From assembly GCA_017431005.1 (NCBI GenBank), contig JAFRLY010000059.1:1-64000 (forward strand): a stretch of 64,000 bases of DNA. Reading direction: 5' to 3'. The translations under genes were made by a program, and so were the position numbers. Below the pieces are notes generated by a model, which was not told the origin of the DNA, did not search any database, and saw nothing but the letters and a program-made list of their open reading frames with translations. The DNA comes from Clostridia bacterium (GTDB lineage: Bacteria > Bacillota > Clostridia > Christensenellales > Aristaeellaceae). Positions 52,293 to 61,307 of this stretch are shown piece by piece. Every line of letters begins with the position of its first letter. Positions within the stretch are counted from its first letter, which is position 1.

Positions 52293-54377
52293 TTATTCTT
52301 CTTCGTCGTCCTCGATCTTCGCGTTGGCAATGATCTTCTGGGCTTCTGTCTGAGGCACTTCCTCATACCGTTCAAACCGCATGGAGAAGGAGCCTCTCGC
52401 CTGGGTCATGCTGCGCAGATCCGTGGCGTATTTGAACATTTCCGCCAGAGGCGCTTCCGCTTCCAGCTGCTGCATGCCGTTCACCTGGTTCATGCCCATA
52501 ATCCGGCCGCGGCGCTTGTTCATATCGCCCATAATATCGCCCATGTACTCGTTGGGCACCAGCACGTCCACGTGCATGATGGGCTCCAGCAGAACCGGGC
52601 TGGCGTCCATGCAGCCCTTCTTGTAGGCGATGCGTGCCGCGGTCTTGAAAGCCATTTCGGAAGAGTCCACCGGATGGTAGGAACCGTCGTACAGCTTGGC
52701 GTGCAGATGAACCATCGGATACCCGGCCAGCACACCCTTCACGATATTCTCCCGAAGTCCCTTCTCAACGCTGGGAATGAAGTTTCTCGGAACAACGCCG
52801 CCGACAACGGCATCTTCGAATTCGAAGTCGTTCTCATTGCCTGTGGGGCTGAACTCAATCCAGACATCACCGAACTGACCGTGTCCGCCTGTCTGCTTCT
52901 TGTGGCGTCCCTGGACCTTGACGGTCTTCCGGATCGTTTCACGGTAAGGAATTTTGGGATCCTGCAGTACGGCATTGGCGCCGAACTTGGAAGCCAGCTT
53001 GTTCTTGATCACGTCCAGATGCATTTCGCCCTGGCCGCTGAGTTCGGTTTCCAGCGTGTCGGCATTCTTGGCAATCTTAATGGACGGATCTTCCTCCGCC
53101 AGACGGTTCAGGCCGCTGAACACCTTGTCTTCCTCACCCTGCTTGGCAGCAAATACAGCCTTGGAGATGCAGGGCGCCGGGAACTCGATCACGGGATAGA
53201 GAATCGGGTTGGCGGCATCGCAGAGCGTGTCGCCTGTGGAAGTCAGCTGCAGCTTTGCCAGCGCGCCGATATCACCGGCATGCAGTTTTTCAACGTTCGT
53301 CTGCTTGTTGCCCTTCAGGGTGAAGAGGCCGCCGGCTTTTTCCGTCTTTTCCTTGTTGGCGTTATAGAGGGGCGTGGCGCTCGTCAGCACACCGGAGAAA
53401 ATCCGGAACAGGCTCAGTTTGCCGACAAACGGGTCAGCAATGGTTTTGAAAACCAGAGCGGAGAAGGGCTCATCATCCTTGCAGCTCCGGGAAACCTCTT
53501 CACCGGTCTTGGGATTGACGCCCTTCTGCTCCAGACCTTCGTGCGCGGGGCTGGGCAGATACTTGGCCATCAGATCCATGGTCCGGGCAATACCGACGCC
53601 TGTCAGGGCGGAGCAGGCAACCACAGGCACAATGCTGCCGTCCTTCATACCCTTGCGGAAGCCTGCCATGATCTCATCATAGGTCAGCTCCTCGCCTTCC
53701 AGATACTTCATCATCAGGTCGTCGTCAGCAGCGGCGGCCTGCTCAGTCAGATATTCAAAGGCTTCATTCACTTCCGCTTCCAGCTCGGCCGGCATCGGAA
53801 CTTCCTTGCTCTTCTTGTAGGCGCCTTCATAGGCTTTCTTTTCCAGGACGTTGACAACGCCGCGGAAGGACGCGCCTGCGCCGAGAGGAATCAGGATCGG
53901 AACGACGCTGGAGCCGTATTTTTCCCGCAGCGCCGCGGTCACCTTCTCGAAATTGGCATGCTCACGGTCCATCTGATTCACGACAAACATCCGGCCCAGC
54001 TTGTGCTGTCCGGCATAGTCCCATGCCTTCTCCGCGCCTACGCTCAGGCCGTTTACGCCGCCCACAACGATCACGGCGGTTTCAATCACCCGCAGCGGCC
54101 CCATCAGCTCGCCGACAAAGTCGAAATAGCCGGGAACATCAATGCAGTTGATCACCTTTCCGTCCCAGGGGATCGGAGCGTAGCTGGCGCTGATGGAAAA
54201 GCCGCGCTTTTTCTCTTCGGGATCAAAGTCGGAAACAGTCGTGCCGTCTTCCACCTTGCCCTGACGGTCAATCATGCCGGCAGCAAAGAGCATTGCCTCT
54301 GTTAAAGTGGTTTTGCCCTCGCTGCCATGCCCCATGAGGGCGATGTTCCGGATGTTACTGGACGTGAATTCAGCCAT
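52293..54377 (-). CDS. Elongation factor G-like GTPase, EF-G2 type
   Basis: 694 residues with all five EF-G domains, but diverged G motifs: P-loop GHGSEGKT (16-23), switch 2 DVPGYFDF where EF-G has DTPGHVDF (Tyr84 in place of the catalytic His), and NQMD (134-137) for NKxD. The domain IV loop tip is RHKKQTGGHGQFGDVW. These traits define the EF-G-like/FusA2 group, whose role in translation is unclear and whose GTP hydrolysis is slow or ribosome-conditional. Start at 54377 after GGAGGAAG. Acidic C-terminal tail. It is a monocistronic gene by position. Confidence 0.9.
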   Translation of the reverse strand: MAEFTSSNIRNIALMGHGSEGKTTLTEAMLFAAGMIDRQGKVEDGTTVSDFDPEEKKRGFSISASYAPIPWDGKVINCIDVPGYFDFVGELMGPLRVIETAVIVVGGVNGLSVGAEKAWDYAGQHKLGRMFVVNQMDREHANFEKVTAALREKYGSSVVPILIPLGAGASFRGVVNVLEKKAYEGAYKKSKEVPMPAELEAEVNEAFEYLTEQAAAADDDLMMKYLEGEELTYDEIMAGFRKGMKDGSIVPVVACSALTGVGIARTMDLMAKYLPSPAHEGLEQKGVNPKTGEEVSRSCKDDEPFSALVFKTIADPFVGKLSLFRIFSGVLTSATPLYNANKEKTEKAGGLFTLKGNKQTNVEKLHAGDIGALAKLQLTSTGDTLCDAANPILYPVIEFPAPCISKAVFAAKQGEEDKVFSGLNRLAEEDPSIKIAKNADTLETELSGQGEMHLDVIKNKLASKFGANAVLQDPKIPYRETIRKTVKVQGRHKKQTGGHGQFGDVWIEFSPTGNENDFEFEDAVVGGVVPRNFIPSVEKGLRENIVKGVLAGYPMVHLHAKLYDGSYHPVDSSEMAFKTAARIAYKKGCMDASPVLLEPIMHVDVLVPNEYMGDIMGDMNKRRGRIMGMNQVNGMQQLEAEAPLAEMFKYATDLRSMTQARGSFSMRFERYEEVPQTEAQKIIANAKIEDDEEE

Positions 54378-54530
54378 GGTTTCTTCCTCCTCTATGGTTT
54401 TCAGCAGCATTTACATGTTCTGAATGCTGCCGAAACAGCAATCAGTCTCAAAAGCCTTATAAATATATCATACTCTGTCAAAAATGAAAAGGTTTTTTTG
54501 TTATTCCCGGGGAGTAACATCCCAGATTGT

Positions 54531-55292
54531 TTAAGTATCAGCGTTCTGTAGAAGCCTGTTCATTTTTTGCAGATCCGTATCCGTGCCGCTGGTCAGAATC
54601 CTTACGGAGCCCTCCCCGGCGTCGTTCAGCAGCTCTCTCTCTGCCAACACGCGGCGGAGCTGGCGCGCGGTGCCGGCATTTCCGTCCGTAATTGCGACAT
54701 GGTCCGGAATCATGTTTTTTATCATGTCGCGCAGGAAAACATAATGCGTGCATCCAAGCACGACAGCATCCACTTCATCGAGCCTGAATCCGGCAAGAAG
54801 CGTCTCCAGATAGCGTTTCGCTCCGTCTCTGTCTTCCGCCTCCACCAGCTCCACCAGGCCCTCGCACGGCACCTTTTCCGCACCCTCCCCGAACCGGCTC
54901 ATCAGCCGAGAGAACTTTTCCTCCCGGAGTGTCAGCGGTGTGGCCAGAACAAGGATTTTCCCGGATTTCCGGATCTCATGGGCGGGCTTCAGCGCCGGTT
55001 CCATTCCGATGACCGGGATCTGCAGATCCTTTCTCAGCTGTGCGGCTGCGACGCTGGTTGCCGTATTGCAGGCAATCACCAGCGCCTTGATCTGCTCCTT
55101 CAGCAGTCTGTCCACAACCCTGCTGACGCACTGCAGCACTTCCTCCCGCGTCTTTGTTCCGTAAGGAGCGTTCCCGGTGTCTCCGTAGTAGATAAAATGC
55201 TCCCCGGGGAGAAGCTTTCTCATTTCACGCAGCGTGCTGATCCCGCCCAGTCCGCTGTCAAAAATGCCGATCGGATCCGTTCTTGCATTCAT
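54531..55292 (-). CDS. murI: Glutamate racemase
   Basis: 253 residues. The two catalytic cysteine blocks are ALVIACNTATS (about 72) and VVLGCTHY (about 182), with IGIFDSGLGG at the N-terminus and YYGDTGNAPYGTK. It makes D-glutamate for peptidoglycan. No obvious terminator follows. Divergent from the DUF951 gene at 55457. Confidence 0.95.
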   Translation of the reverse strand: MNARTDPIGIFDSGLGGISTLREMRKLLPGEHFIYYGDTGNAPYGTKTREEVLQCVSRVVDRLLKEQIKALVIACNTATSVAAAQLRKDLQIPVIGMEPALKPAHEIRKSGKILVLATPLTLREEKFSRLMSRFGEGAEKVPCEGLVELVEAEDRDGAKRYLETLLAGFRLDEVDAVVLGCTHYVFLRDMIKNMIPDHVAITDGNAGTARQLRRVLAERELLNDAGEGSVRILTSGTDTDLQKMNRLLQNADT

Positions 55293-55456
55293 GTCTGTCC
55301 TTCTTGTCCGCCTGTTCTTCTTTTTGGTTTTTTCATTTTAGCAAATTCAGCCCGGTATGTAAACAAGTTGAATTTTCCGCCGCTTTGGCTTATACTTTCC
55401 ATGGATTTCAGAAGAAATTGATTCGTATATATCTGCCTGGAAAGGAGGCGGGGAAA

Positions 55457-55666
55457 GTGCCCGTGGAACCGATTCATGTCGGAGACGTTATCCGGACTCG
55501 TAAGCCTCATCCCTGCGGCGGCGATCAGTGGACGGTTACGCGTACCGGCGCAGATATCAAAATGCGCTGCAATACCTGCAGCCGGGTTGTGATGCTGGAC
55601 CGGGAGGCATTTCTGAAGCGCAGAAAGGCCACGATCTCCGGCGGCGCTCCTGATGCTTGCCAATAA
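55457..55666 (+). CDS. DUF951 zinc-ribbon-like protein
   Basis: 69 residues. IHVGDVIRTRKPHPCGGDQWTVTRTGADIKMRCNTCSRVVML (quoted in halves: HVGDVIRTRKPHPCGGDQW and GADIKMRCNTCSRVVML) is the DUF951 signature, with Cys22, Cys43 and Cys46 likely to bind metal. Such small proteins occur throughout Firmicutes, often near parB/engD, and have no established function. Start is GTG at 55457, eight bases after GGAGG. Confidence 0.85.
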   Translation: MPVEPIHVGDVIRTRKPHPCGGDQWTVTRTGADIKMRCNTCSRVVMLDREAFLKRRKATISGGAPDACQ

Positions 55667-55686
55667 ATCTTCCGCTATGGTATACT
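55657..55686 (+). promoter_or_regulatory. Promoter of the secreted protein gene
   Basis: TTGCCA (55657-55662), 18 bp, TATACT (55681-55686), with the -35 inside the last codons of the DUF951 gene and only about 25 bases from -10 to the start codon. Confidence 0.6.
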
Positions 55687-55715
55687 GACCAGTAAGCTTA
55701 TTTCAAATGTAAGGA

Positions 55716-57257
55716 ATGGTGAATCCTGTGCGTAAAGCTGTTCTGTTGCTTCTGGCCGCGCTGCTGGCTATGTGTTTTACCGGTGCGCTGGCCGATACCG
55801 AATACCAGTTTGACGGCGTATCCGCCACACTTTCCCTTGCCGACAGCTATATTGTGCTGACGCCGGATAATCTGGCCGCCCATCAGGAGCTGCTCAGCAA
55901 GCTGAACAGAAGCAAGGAAGTTGTTGAGGCTGATTTTGCCGAGCGTGGGGTTCTGCTGCAGGCCTGGGTGCAGGGGCTGGACGCCTGTCTGGAAATCACA
56001 GCTGTCCAGGATGACAATGCCCGCACCTATTATGATCTGGATCAGCAGACTGCTCAGGTCCGCCGTGCCTATCGCACCTCCATCCTGAAAAGCCAGTCCT
56101 TGAAGGATGCAGGCTACTCCGTAAAATCAGCGGAGTGGAAGCGTCAGACCCACGGCGGTCTGTTCCTGATGATCAAGTATAAGCGCACAACAGCGGAAAA
56201 AATATACTGGGGATATGCCCGGACCGCTGTCCGCAACGGCTATACCTTCACGCTGGATTACCAGGTATATGACCGCGGCCTGAAAGCAAAGGATCTTAAT
56301 GCGGTAAACAAAGTCGCCAACACGGTTTCCTTTGCCCCGGTGGACGGTGTTCCGGCAACCGTGGCCGGCATTCTGTCCTTCTCCGCCGCCCCGCCCGCGG
56401 AGACAAACACCGGTGTTTTTGATGTGGAGGGAAAATGCACACCCGGAGCACATCTGACCGGCGTTCTGATGCGTCCCGTCTCCACCACTCCGCTCCTGGT
56501 TGAAGCCACAGCCAGAAAGAACGGAACCTTCAAGCTTCCTGTCGCCCTTCCGGAGGAAGGTGTCTGGGTCATGACGGTCACGGTGGAAGTGGATGGGCAG
56601 GAGATCGCCTGGGAATACTTCGAACCGACGACCTTCAGCAAAACGATGCTCCCGGTGCAGCTGGATGCACCTGTTCCCGAGCAGCTTTCCGGCGATGAAC
56701 TGGTTCTCACGGGAAAAACCGCCAAGAACGTCTCCGTACAGTGTATCGTCATGCGCGGAACCGATACGGTTTTCAACAAGCAGATCCGGACTAACGGAAC
56801 CGGTAAATTCACTTTTAAGATCCCGACCTCCGCGGAAGCTGATTATGACATCACACTGGTGTTTTCCAAAAAGAACTACATCACCCGCCGTCTGACCTAT
56901 ATCGCCAAGCGTGATCTGACTGAAGAGGATCTGCGGAATCAGGCCCGCAATGAAGCTGTCAAACCGGCCTACGCAACGCTGGTAAAGAAGCTGGACAGCT
57001 ATATCGGCCGGAAAATGGTATACAACGTTTATATCGCGGATATACAGCAGTCGGGAGATGAGTGGATTATCACCGGCGCCCTGAAACAGACGAAGAAAGG
57101 CTATGATAACCTGGTTATCATCACGGCGGATGAAAAGCCGTCCTTTGAAACCGGTGTTCAGAAAAAGATGTACGGCACCTGCGTCGGAACGCATCAGGTT
57201 CTGTCCGAGGAGGACATCGTGAATTATCCGTGCTTTGATCTGCTGTTCTGGGAATAA
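55716..57257 (+). CDS. Secreted multidomain beta protein of unknown function
   Basis: 513 residues. A signal peptide (about 5-27, ending GALADTE) precedes a domain (about 28-215) and then Ig-like beta segments (about 216-400: LSFSAAPPAETNTGVFDVEGKC, DELVLTGKTAKNVSVQCIVMRG). The C-terminal part (about 410-513) is mixed. There is no catalytic motif or anchor. Start is uncertain: ATG at 55716 overlaps the AAGGA site; the in-frame GTGs at 55719 and 55728 are alternatives. Terminated by a strong hairpin. Possible role in envelope or adhesion; not recognised. Confidence 0.75.
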   Translation: MVNPVRKAVLLLLAALLAMCFTGALADTEYQFDGVSATLSLADSYIVLTPDNLAAHQELLSKLNRSKEVVEADFAERGVLLQAWVQGLDACLEITAVQDDNARTYYDLDQQTAQVRRAYRTSILKSQSLKDAGYSVKSAEWKRQTHGGLFLMIKYKRTTAEKIYWGYARTAVRNGYTFTLDYQVYDRGLKAKDLNAVNKVANTVSFAPVDGVPATVAGILSFSAAPPAETNTGVFDVEGKCTPGAHLTGVLMRPVSTTPLLVEATARKNGTFKLPVALPEEGVWVMTVTVEVDGQEIAWEYFEPTTFSKTMLPVQLDAPVPEQLSGDELVLTGKTAKNVSVQCIVMRGTDTVFNKQIRTNGTGKFTFKIPTSAEADYDITLVFSKKNYITRRLTYIAKRDLTEEDLRNQARNEAVKPAYATLVKKLDSYIGRKMVYNVYIADIQQSGDEWIITGALKQTKKGYDNLVIITADEKPSFETGVQKKMYGTCVGTHQVLSEEDIVNYPCFDLLFWE

Positions 57258-57267
57258 TCCGGGCTAT

Positions 57268-57306
57268 AAAAAGGAGATCCGGCCTTGCCTGCCGGATCTC
57301 CTTTTT
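57268..57306. terminator. Bidirectional terminator
   Basis: A 15-bp stem AAAAAGGAGATCCGG (57268-57282) with its complement ending in T5 (57292-57306), between the converging secreted-protein and nth genes. Confidence 0.92.
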
Positions 57307-57313
57307 CGTCCTT

Positions 57314-57946
57314 TTATTCTTTCTCTTTCTCATGCCAGGGGCACAGATCACGCAGCCCGCATTCACTGCACAGCGGGTGCTGCGCCCTGCAGACTCGTCT
57401 GCCGTGCCAGATCAGCCAGTGGTGGGCCATCCCCCATTTTTCCTCCGGGATCAGCTTCGTCATCTGGCGCTCCGTTTCCTCCACGGTATCCGCCCTGCAC
57501 AGTTCCAGCCGGTTACTCACCCGGAATACATGGGTGTCCACGGCAAAAGCCGGAATTCCGAACGCGTTGGACAGAACCACATTGGCCGTTTTGCGTCCCA
57601 CGCCCGGCAGTGCTGTCAGTTCTTCCCGGGTATGGGGTACCTCTCCGCCGTGCTCGTCCCGGATGATTTTGCAGGCAGCTATAATATTCCCGGCTTTGGA
57701 CCTGAATCCGCAGCTTTTGACCATGGGATACAGATCCTCCACCGCCGCGCCGGCCATCGCGGTTGCGTCCGGATACTTTGCAAAGACCGCCGGCGTGACT
57801 TTATTAACCTGCTTGTCCGTGCACTGAGCGGACAGAATCGTAGCCACCAGCATTTCATAGGGATTGGAGAATACCAGCTCTGCTTTTGCTTCCGGATACA
57901 TCGATTCAAGCCTGTCCAGTATCTGTGTCTTCTTCGCCCGGGTCAC
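57314..57946 (-). CDS. nth: Endonuclease III
   Basis: 210 residues. DNA glycosylase/AP lyase for oxidised pyrimidines. Helix-hairpin-helix ALPGVGRKTANVVL with the catalytic Lys (about 119), Asp in FAVDTHVFRVSNRL (about 138), and the 4Fe-4S loop C-x6-C-x2-C-x5-C at the C-terminus (CRAQHPLCSECGLRDLC). Start is GTG, overlapping the stop of the folate transporter gene in GTGA, so the two are co-transcribed. Confidence 0.95.
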   Translation of the reverse strand: MTRAKKTQILDRLESMYPEAKAELVFSNPYEMLVATILSAQCTDKQVNKVTPAVFAKYPDATAMAGAAVEDLYPMVKSCGFRSKAGNIIAACKIIRDEHGGEVPHTREELTALPGVGRKTANVVLSNAFGIPAFAVDTHVFRVSNRLELCRADTVEETERQMTKLIPEEKWGMAHHWLIWHGRRVCRAQHPLCSECGLRDLCPWHEKEKE

Positions 57947-58986
57947 TTCTGGTCCCTTCCTTTTTCCGGTTCCTTTGCGTTTTCCGTCAGCACAATTTCT
58001 TCGTTGAACAGTTTCTCCAGCTCTTCCCTGGCTGCTGCTTTGGATTTGCTGAGACCTTCAAGCTCAGCCATCAGCTCCCCGGCGTTTTCCGCTCCGGAAA
58101 TGTTCGCCTTATATACAGCCACCTGGTAGGTAACCTCCGGGCGGAAGGCTTTGGGATAAGCCGATTCAATGATGCAGACTGTCTCATCCGCCTCCAGCTC
58201 CGGATGCTTCTCAATCACGTAAGTCTCAATGGCTCTGTTTCGGGCCAGCCTCTGTTCCGGGCTGTAGGACGCGCTGAGGGAGGTGGTGTTGTAGCTGTGA
58301 ACGCCATACCAGAACACGCATCCGGCTCCGGCTGCAAACAGCGCGGCCAGCAGCAGAACATGCCTCCTGTTCATTTCCAGCCTGTCGGTTCCTGAATAAA
58401 GATATCCAAGCTTTTGGAACGGAGGCAGCAGGCTGCGGAAAATCACGGCAAGCAGCACGGCTTCCACCGGAAACAGTACAATATTCTTCACGATCCGGAC
58501 CCAGGTCAGGGAGTAATCCTTTCCGAGCATGATACTGTAATACGCGACATGGATCGGATAGGACAGCAGTACATTCACAAAAAAGCAGATGCAGAAGCGG
58601 CAGAGGATCAGTCTCGGGATGGAAATTTCCGCTCTGTACAGGAACAGCGCGAATACAAAGCTTCCGGCCATTTCCGTAATCATATAAGCCGGAAAATACA
58701 CGCCGCTCGGATGTACCAGAAACCCCAGCGTATCGGAGAGCGCACCGCTGAGCAGCGCCACCACCGGGCCGTAGATCATGGAGCCGAAAGCATTGACAAT
58801 AAACCCGATTCCCTCTGTCAGGTCTCCGGTAATTGTAATTGACAGCGGCTTCACCGCAATCCGCAGCGCCAGAATCAGAGCCGCGAACACAAGCGTCCGG
58901 GGATTCTTCATCTCGCCGAAGGCAAGCTGCCAGTATTCCCTGCTGAAGGGGGTTCTGAAGAGTTTTTTGTTTTCTGATGTACGCAT
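57943..58986 (-). CDS. folT: ECF-type folate transporter S component with C-terminal extension
   Basis: 347 residues. The N-terminal part (about 20-190) is an ECF S component: six hydrophobic helices with LALRIAVKPLSITITGDLTEGIGF and GPVVALLSGALSDTLGF, close to FolT. The protein continues with another membrane helix (about 232-252) and a hydrophilic, charged domain (about 255-347) that FolT lacks. Its mRNA is preceded by a THF riboswitch, which fixes the substrate as folate. ECF A/T modules are encoded elsewhere. Start at 58986 after AAGGAGG, within the riboswitch platform. Confidence 0.88.
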   Translation of the reverse strand: MRTSENKKLFRTPFSREYWQLAFGEMKNPRTLVFAALILALRIAVKPLSITITGDLTEGIGFIVNAFGSMIYGPVVALLSGALSDTLGFLVHPSGVYFPAYMITEMAGSFVFALFLYRAEISIPRLILCRFCICFFVNVLLSYPIHVAYYSIMLGKDYSLTWVRIVKNIVLFPVEAVLLAVIFRSLLPPFQKLGYLYSGTDRLEMNRRHVLLLAALFAAGAGCVFWYGVHSYNTTSLSASYSPEQRLARNRAIETYVIEKHPELEADETVCIIESAYPKAFRPEVTYQVAVYKANISGAENAGELMAELEGLSKSKAAAREELEKLFNEEIVLTENAKEPEKGRDQK

Positions 58987-58993
58987 GAAAAAA

Positions 58994-59152
58994 GCCTCCT
59001 TCGTAATCACTGTATCGGTAAGAAAAGTGATTCGTAGAGGCTGTTTGCTGAAAAAGCAGCGGGATGCGCATCCTCCACCGCGCGAGGGCTCGCTTCGTTT
59101 CATGACAACTCCCCGTTCATGAACACTTAACGCGAAGGACGCTACTCTGCCT
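58994..59152 (-). promoter_or_regulatory. Tetrahydrofolate (THF) riboswitch with terminator/SD-sequestering platform
   Basis: Reading leftward, 59055-59152 carries the conserved parts of the class I THF riboswitch in order: GAGUAG, UUCGCGUUAAGUG, a G-rich loop, ACGAAGCGAG, CGCGGUG and GAUGC/CAUCC, closed by GCAG/CUGC. Downstream, a hairpin pairs GCCTC (forward 59037-59041) and AATCACT (59026-59032) with AGTGATT (59005-59011) and GAGGC (58994-58998). Its 3' arm contains the GGAGG ribosome binding site and is followed by U6, so it can act as terminator and as SD mask. Confidence 0.92.
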
Positions 59153-59166
59153 TTACGAATCAGAAG

Positions 59167-59204
59167 AAAAGTGCTCCGCGCCGCAAGGAGATGCGGCGGG
59201 GCAC
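59167..59204 (-). terminator. Terminator of asd
   Basis: GTGCTCCGCGCCGC (59171-59184) pairs with GCGGCGGGGCAC (59193-59204), with UUUUC on the minus strand to its left. It lies between asd and the riboswitch and separates the two leftward units. Confidence 0.78.
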
Positions 59205-59217
59205 GGTCCTGATCTGT

Positions 59218-60312
59218 TTATTTCGCCTGAATATAGCCTTTTCTGCAAAGCAGCTCAGCGGTCAGAATGCCGCCGCCCGCCGCTCCGCGGATGGTATTAT
59301 GGCTCAGGCACACAAATCTCCAGTCAAAAATCCTGTCTTCCCGGAGGCGGCCGATGCTGACACCGAAACCGTTCTGGAAATCCCGGTCCAGTCTGGTCTG
59401 AGGCCTGGCAGGATCATCAAAATACTGCAGGAAGGGCTTCGGTGCGCTGGGCAGCTCCAGCCGCTGCGCTTCCGTTTCATAATGATTCCAGCGATCCAGA
59501 ATTTCTTCCTTTGTGACTTTCTTCCCGAAGGCGACGGATACGGCAGCCATATGTCCGTCGCTGGCCGCCACACGCAGGCACTGGGCGCTGATGACCGGCA
59601 GCTCCGCGTTGACAATGACCGGGCCGTTTCCCCGGTCTTCCAGGTGTCCCCACAGCTTCAGCGGCTCCTGTTCACTCTTTTCATCCTCGCCGCCGATGTA
59701 GGGGATGACATTGTCCACCATCTCCGGCCAGGTACGGAAATTCTTTCCGGCTCCGCTGATGGCCTGATAGGTGCAGACGCTGACTTTTTCCGGCCGGAAA
59801 TCCAGCAGCGGCGTCAGAGCAGGCACATAGCTCTGAATCGAGCAGTTCGGTTTCACGGTGATAAAGCCCCGCGCAGTTCCAAGCCGCTTCCTCTGGGTCG
59901 CGATCACGTCCAGATGCTGGCTGTTGATTTCCGGAACCACCATGGGAACATCCTCGATGCCCCTGCATGCGCTGTTGTTGCTGACAACAGGAACCTCGTA
60001 CTTTGCGTAGTTCTCCTCCAGAGCGCGGATTTCATCCTTCTTCATATCCACGGCGCAGAACACGAAATCCACCTGTTCCGCGACCGTATCCACATCCGAT
60101 GCGTCAACAACCGTCAGATCCGCCACATCTTCCGGAATCTGCCAGTCAAAAAACCACCGGTCGCCTACAGCCTCCCGGTACGTTTTTCCTGCGCTGCGGG
60201 CGGATGCCGCCACACAGGTTACCTGAAACCACGGATGGCCCCGCAGCAGCGAGATAAACCGCTGTCCGACCATGCCTGTTGCGCCGATGATACCAACTCT
60301 CAACCGTTCCAT
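59218..60312 (-). CDS. asd: Aspartate-semialdehyde dehydrogenase
   Basis: 364 residues. The NADP motif GIIGATGMVGQRF (about 7-19), active Cys in TVKPNCSIQSY (about 155) and His in SDGHMAAV (about 256) are clear. It belongs to the archaeal/fungal-like branch (longer N-terminal, QAISGAGK block), which some Clostridia use. Makes aspartate semialdehyde for lysine, diaminopimelate, threonine and methionine. GGAGGAAT precedes the ATG. Confidence 0.93.
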   Translation of the reverse strand: MERLRVGIIGATGMVGQRFISLLRGHPWFQVTCVAASARSAGKTYREAVGDRWFFDWQIPEDVADLTVVDASDVDTVAEQVDFVFCAVDMKKDEIRALEENYAKYEVPVVSNNSACRGIEDVPMVVPEINSQHLDVIATQRKRLGTARGFITVKPNCSIQSYVPALTPLLDFRPEKVSVCTYQAISGAGKNFRTWPEMVDNVIPYIGGEDEKSEQEPLKLWGHLEDRGNGPVIVNAELPVISAQCLRVAASDGHMAAVSVAFGKKVTKEEILDRWNHYETEAQRLELPSAPKPFLQYFDDPARPQTRLDRDFQNGFGVSIGRLREDRIFDWRFVCLSHNTIRGAAGGGILTAELLCRKGYIQAK

Positions 60313-60510
60313 CCTGATTCCTCCGCATGCAGCCGCTTCTGCAGATGCTGAAGCCGGCCGGGTATGTTGGGAATCATATCATGAAGCCATGCGGGTGTCA
60401 ATCGCCCGCGGAAGTTCAGACAATTGAAATACAGGGAATTCTCCGGCGCAGGAACCTTTCCCCCGGATGTCGAAAAAAAGAAACACAGCTGTAAAAAGGA
60501 GGGCATCCAA

Positions 60511-61227
60511 ATGTCTTACGATATACTGCAGAAAATGGTTTCCGAAAGCAGCAGGTTTGTTTTCTTCGGCGGAGCCGGCGTGTCCACGGAAAGCGGCATT
60601 CCCGACTTCCGGAGTCAGGACGGGCTGTACCATCAGAAATATGATTATCCGCCGGAAACCATTCTCTCCCATACCTTCTTTGTCCGCCACCCGGAGGAAT
60701 TTTTCCGTTTTTACCGGGATAAGATGCTTCCCCTGGACGCGAAACCGAACGCGGCGCACCTGAAGCTGGCCGAGTGGGAGCGCCAGGGCAGGCTTCTGGC
60801 TGTCGTCACTCAGAATATCGACGGCCTGCATCAGGCAGCCGGCAGCCAGCGGGTATATGAGCTTCACGGCAGCATACACCGGAACACCTGTCTGTCCTGC
60901 GGCCGGCGTTACGGGCCGGAGTACATCAGGGACTCGAAGGAGCCGGTTCCCCTCTGCTCCTGCGGCGGAAGAATCAAGCCGGACGTTGTGCTGTATGAGG
61001 AAGGTCTGGATAACGATGTTCTGTCCGGCGCGATTCACGCGATCCGCCAGGCGGACCTGATGATCGTTGCGGGAACCAGTCTGACCGTTTATCCCGCCGC
61101 CGGTCTGATCAGCTATTTCCGCGGAAACAGACTCGTGCTGATCAACCGGGATGCGACGCCGATGGACAGCCAGTGTGATCTGGTCATTCACGACAGTGTC
61201 GGAAAGGTGCTTGGGTCTCTGACATAA
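60511..61227 (+). CDS. cobB: NAD-dependent protein deacylase, sirtuin
   Basis: 238 residues. Sir2 motifs: FFGGAGVSTESGIPDFRS (about 19-36), TQNIDGLHQAAGS (about 103-115), catalytic His in ELHGS (about 122), four zinc ligands in CLSCG and PLCSCGG, and VAGTSLTVYPAA. It removes acyl groups from lysines using NAD. Start at 60511 with AAAGGAGG; the longer upstream frame is not used. Divergent from asd. Confidence 0.94.
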   Translation: MSYDILQKMVSESSRFVFFGGAGVSTESGIPDFRSQDGLYHQKYDYPPETILSHTFFVRHPEEFFRFYRDKMLPLDAKPNAAHLKLAEWERQGRLLAVVTQNIDGLHQAAGSQRVYELHGSIHRNTCLSCGRRYGPEYIRDSKEPVPLCSCGGRIKPDVVLYEEGLDNDVLSGAIHAIRQADLMIVAGTSLTVYPAAGLISYFRGNRLVLINRDATPMDSQCDLVIHDSVGKVLGSLT

Positions 61228-61246
61228 TTGTTACTTTTCTGTTTCG

Positions 61247-61275
61247 TTTACATTTCTTTTCTTTTATGATAAAAT
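61247..61275 (+). promoter_or_regulatory. Promoter of the proton-channel operon
   Basis: TTTACA (61247-61252), 17 bp, TAAAAT (61270-61275), 32 bases before the ATG at 61308. The local sequence is unusually AT-rich (about 61,230-61,290). Confidence 0.82.
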
Positions 61276-61307
61276 AATATCTATCCTGTTAATAGGAGGT
61301 TTGCTGT

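Noticed and set aside
52113-54305. Plus-strand frame of 730 codons opposite the EF-G-like gene
   Set aside because: Antisense shadow rich in His, Gln and Leu; the opposite strand has a complete five-domain GTPase.
57943-59103. Longer start for the folate S component (386 residues)
   Set aside because: The extra codons run through the riboswitch and its platform; the ATG at 58986 has the ribosome binding site and begins the protein proper.
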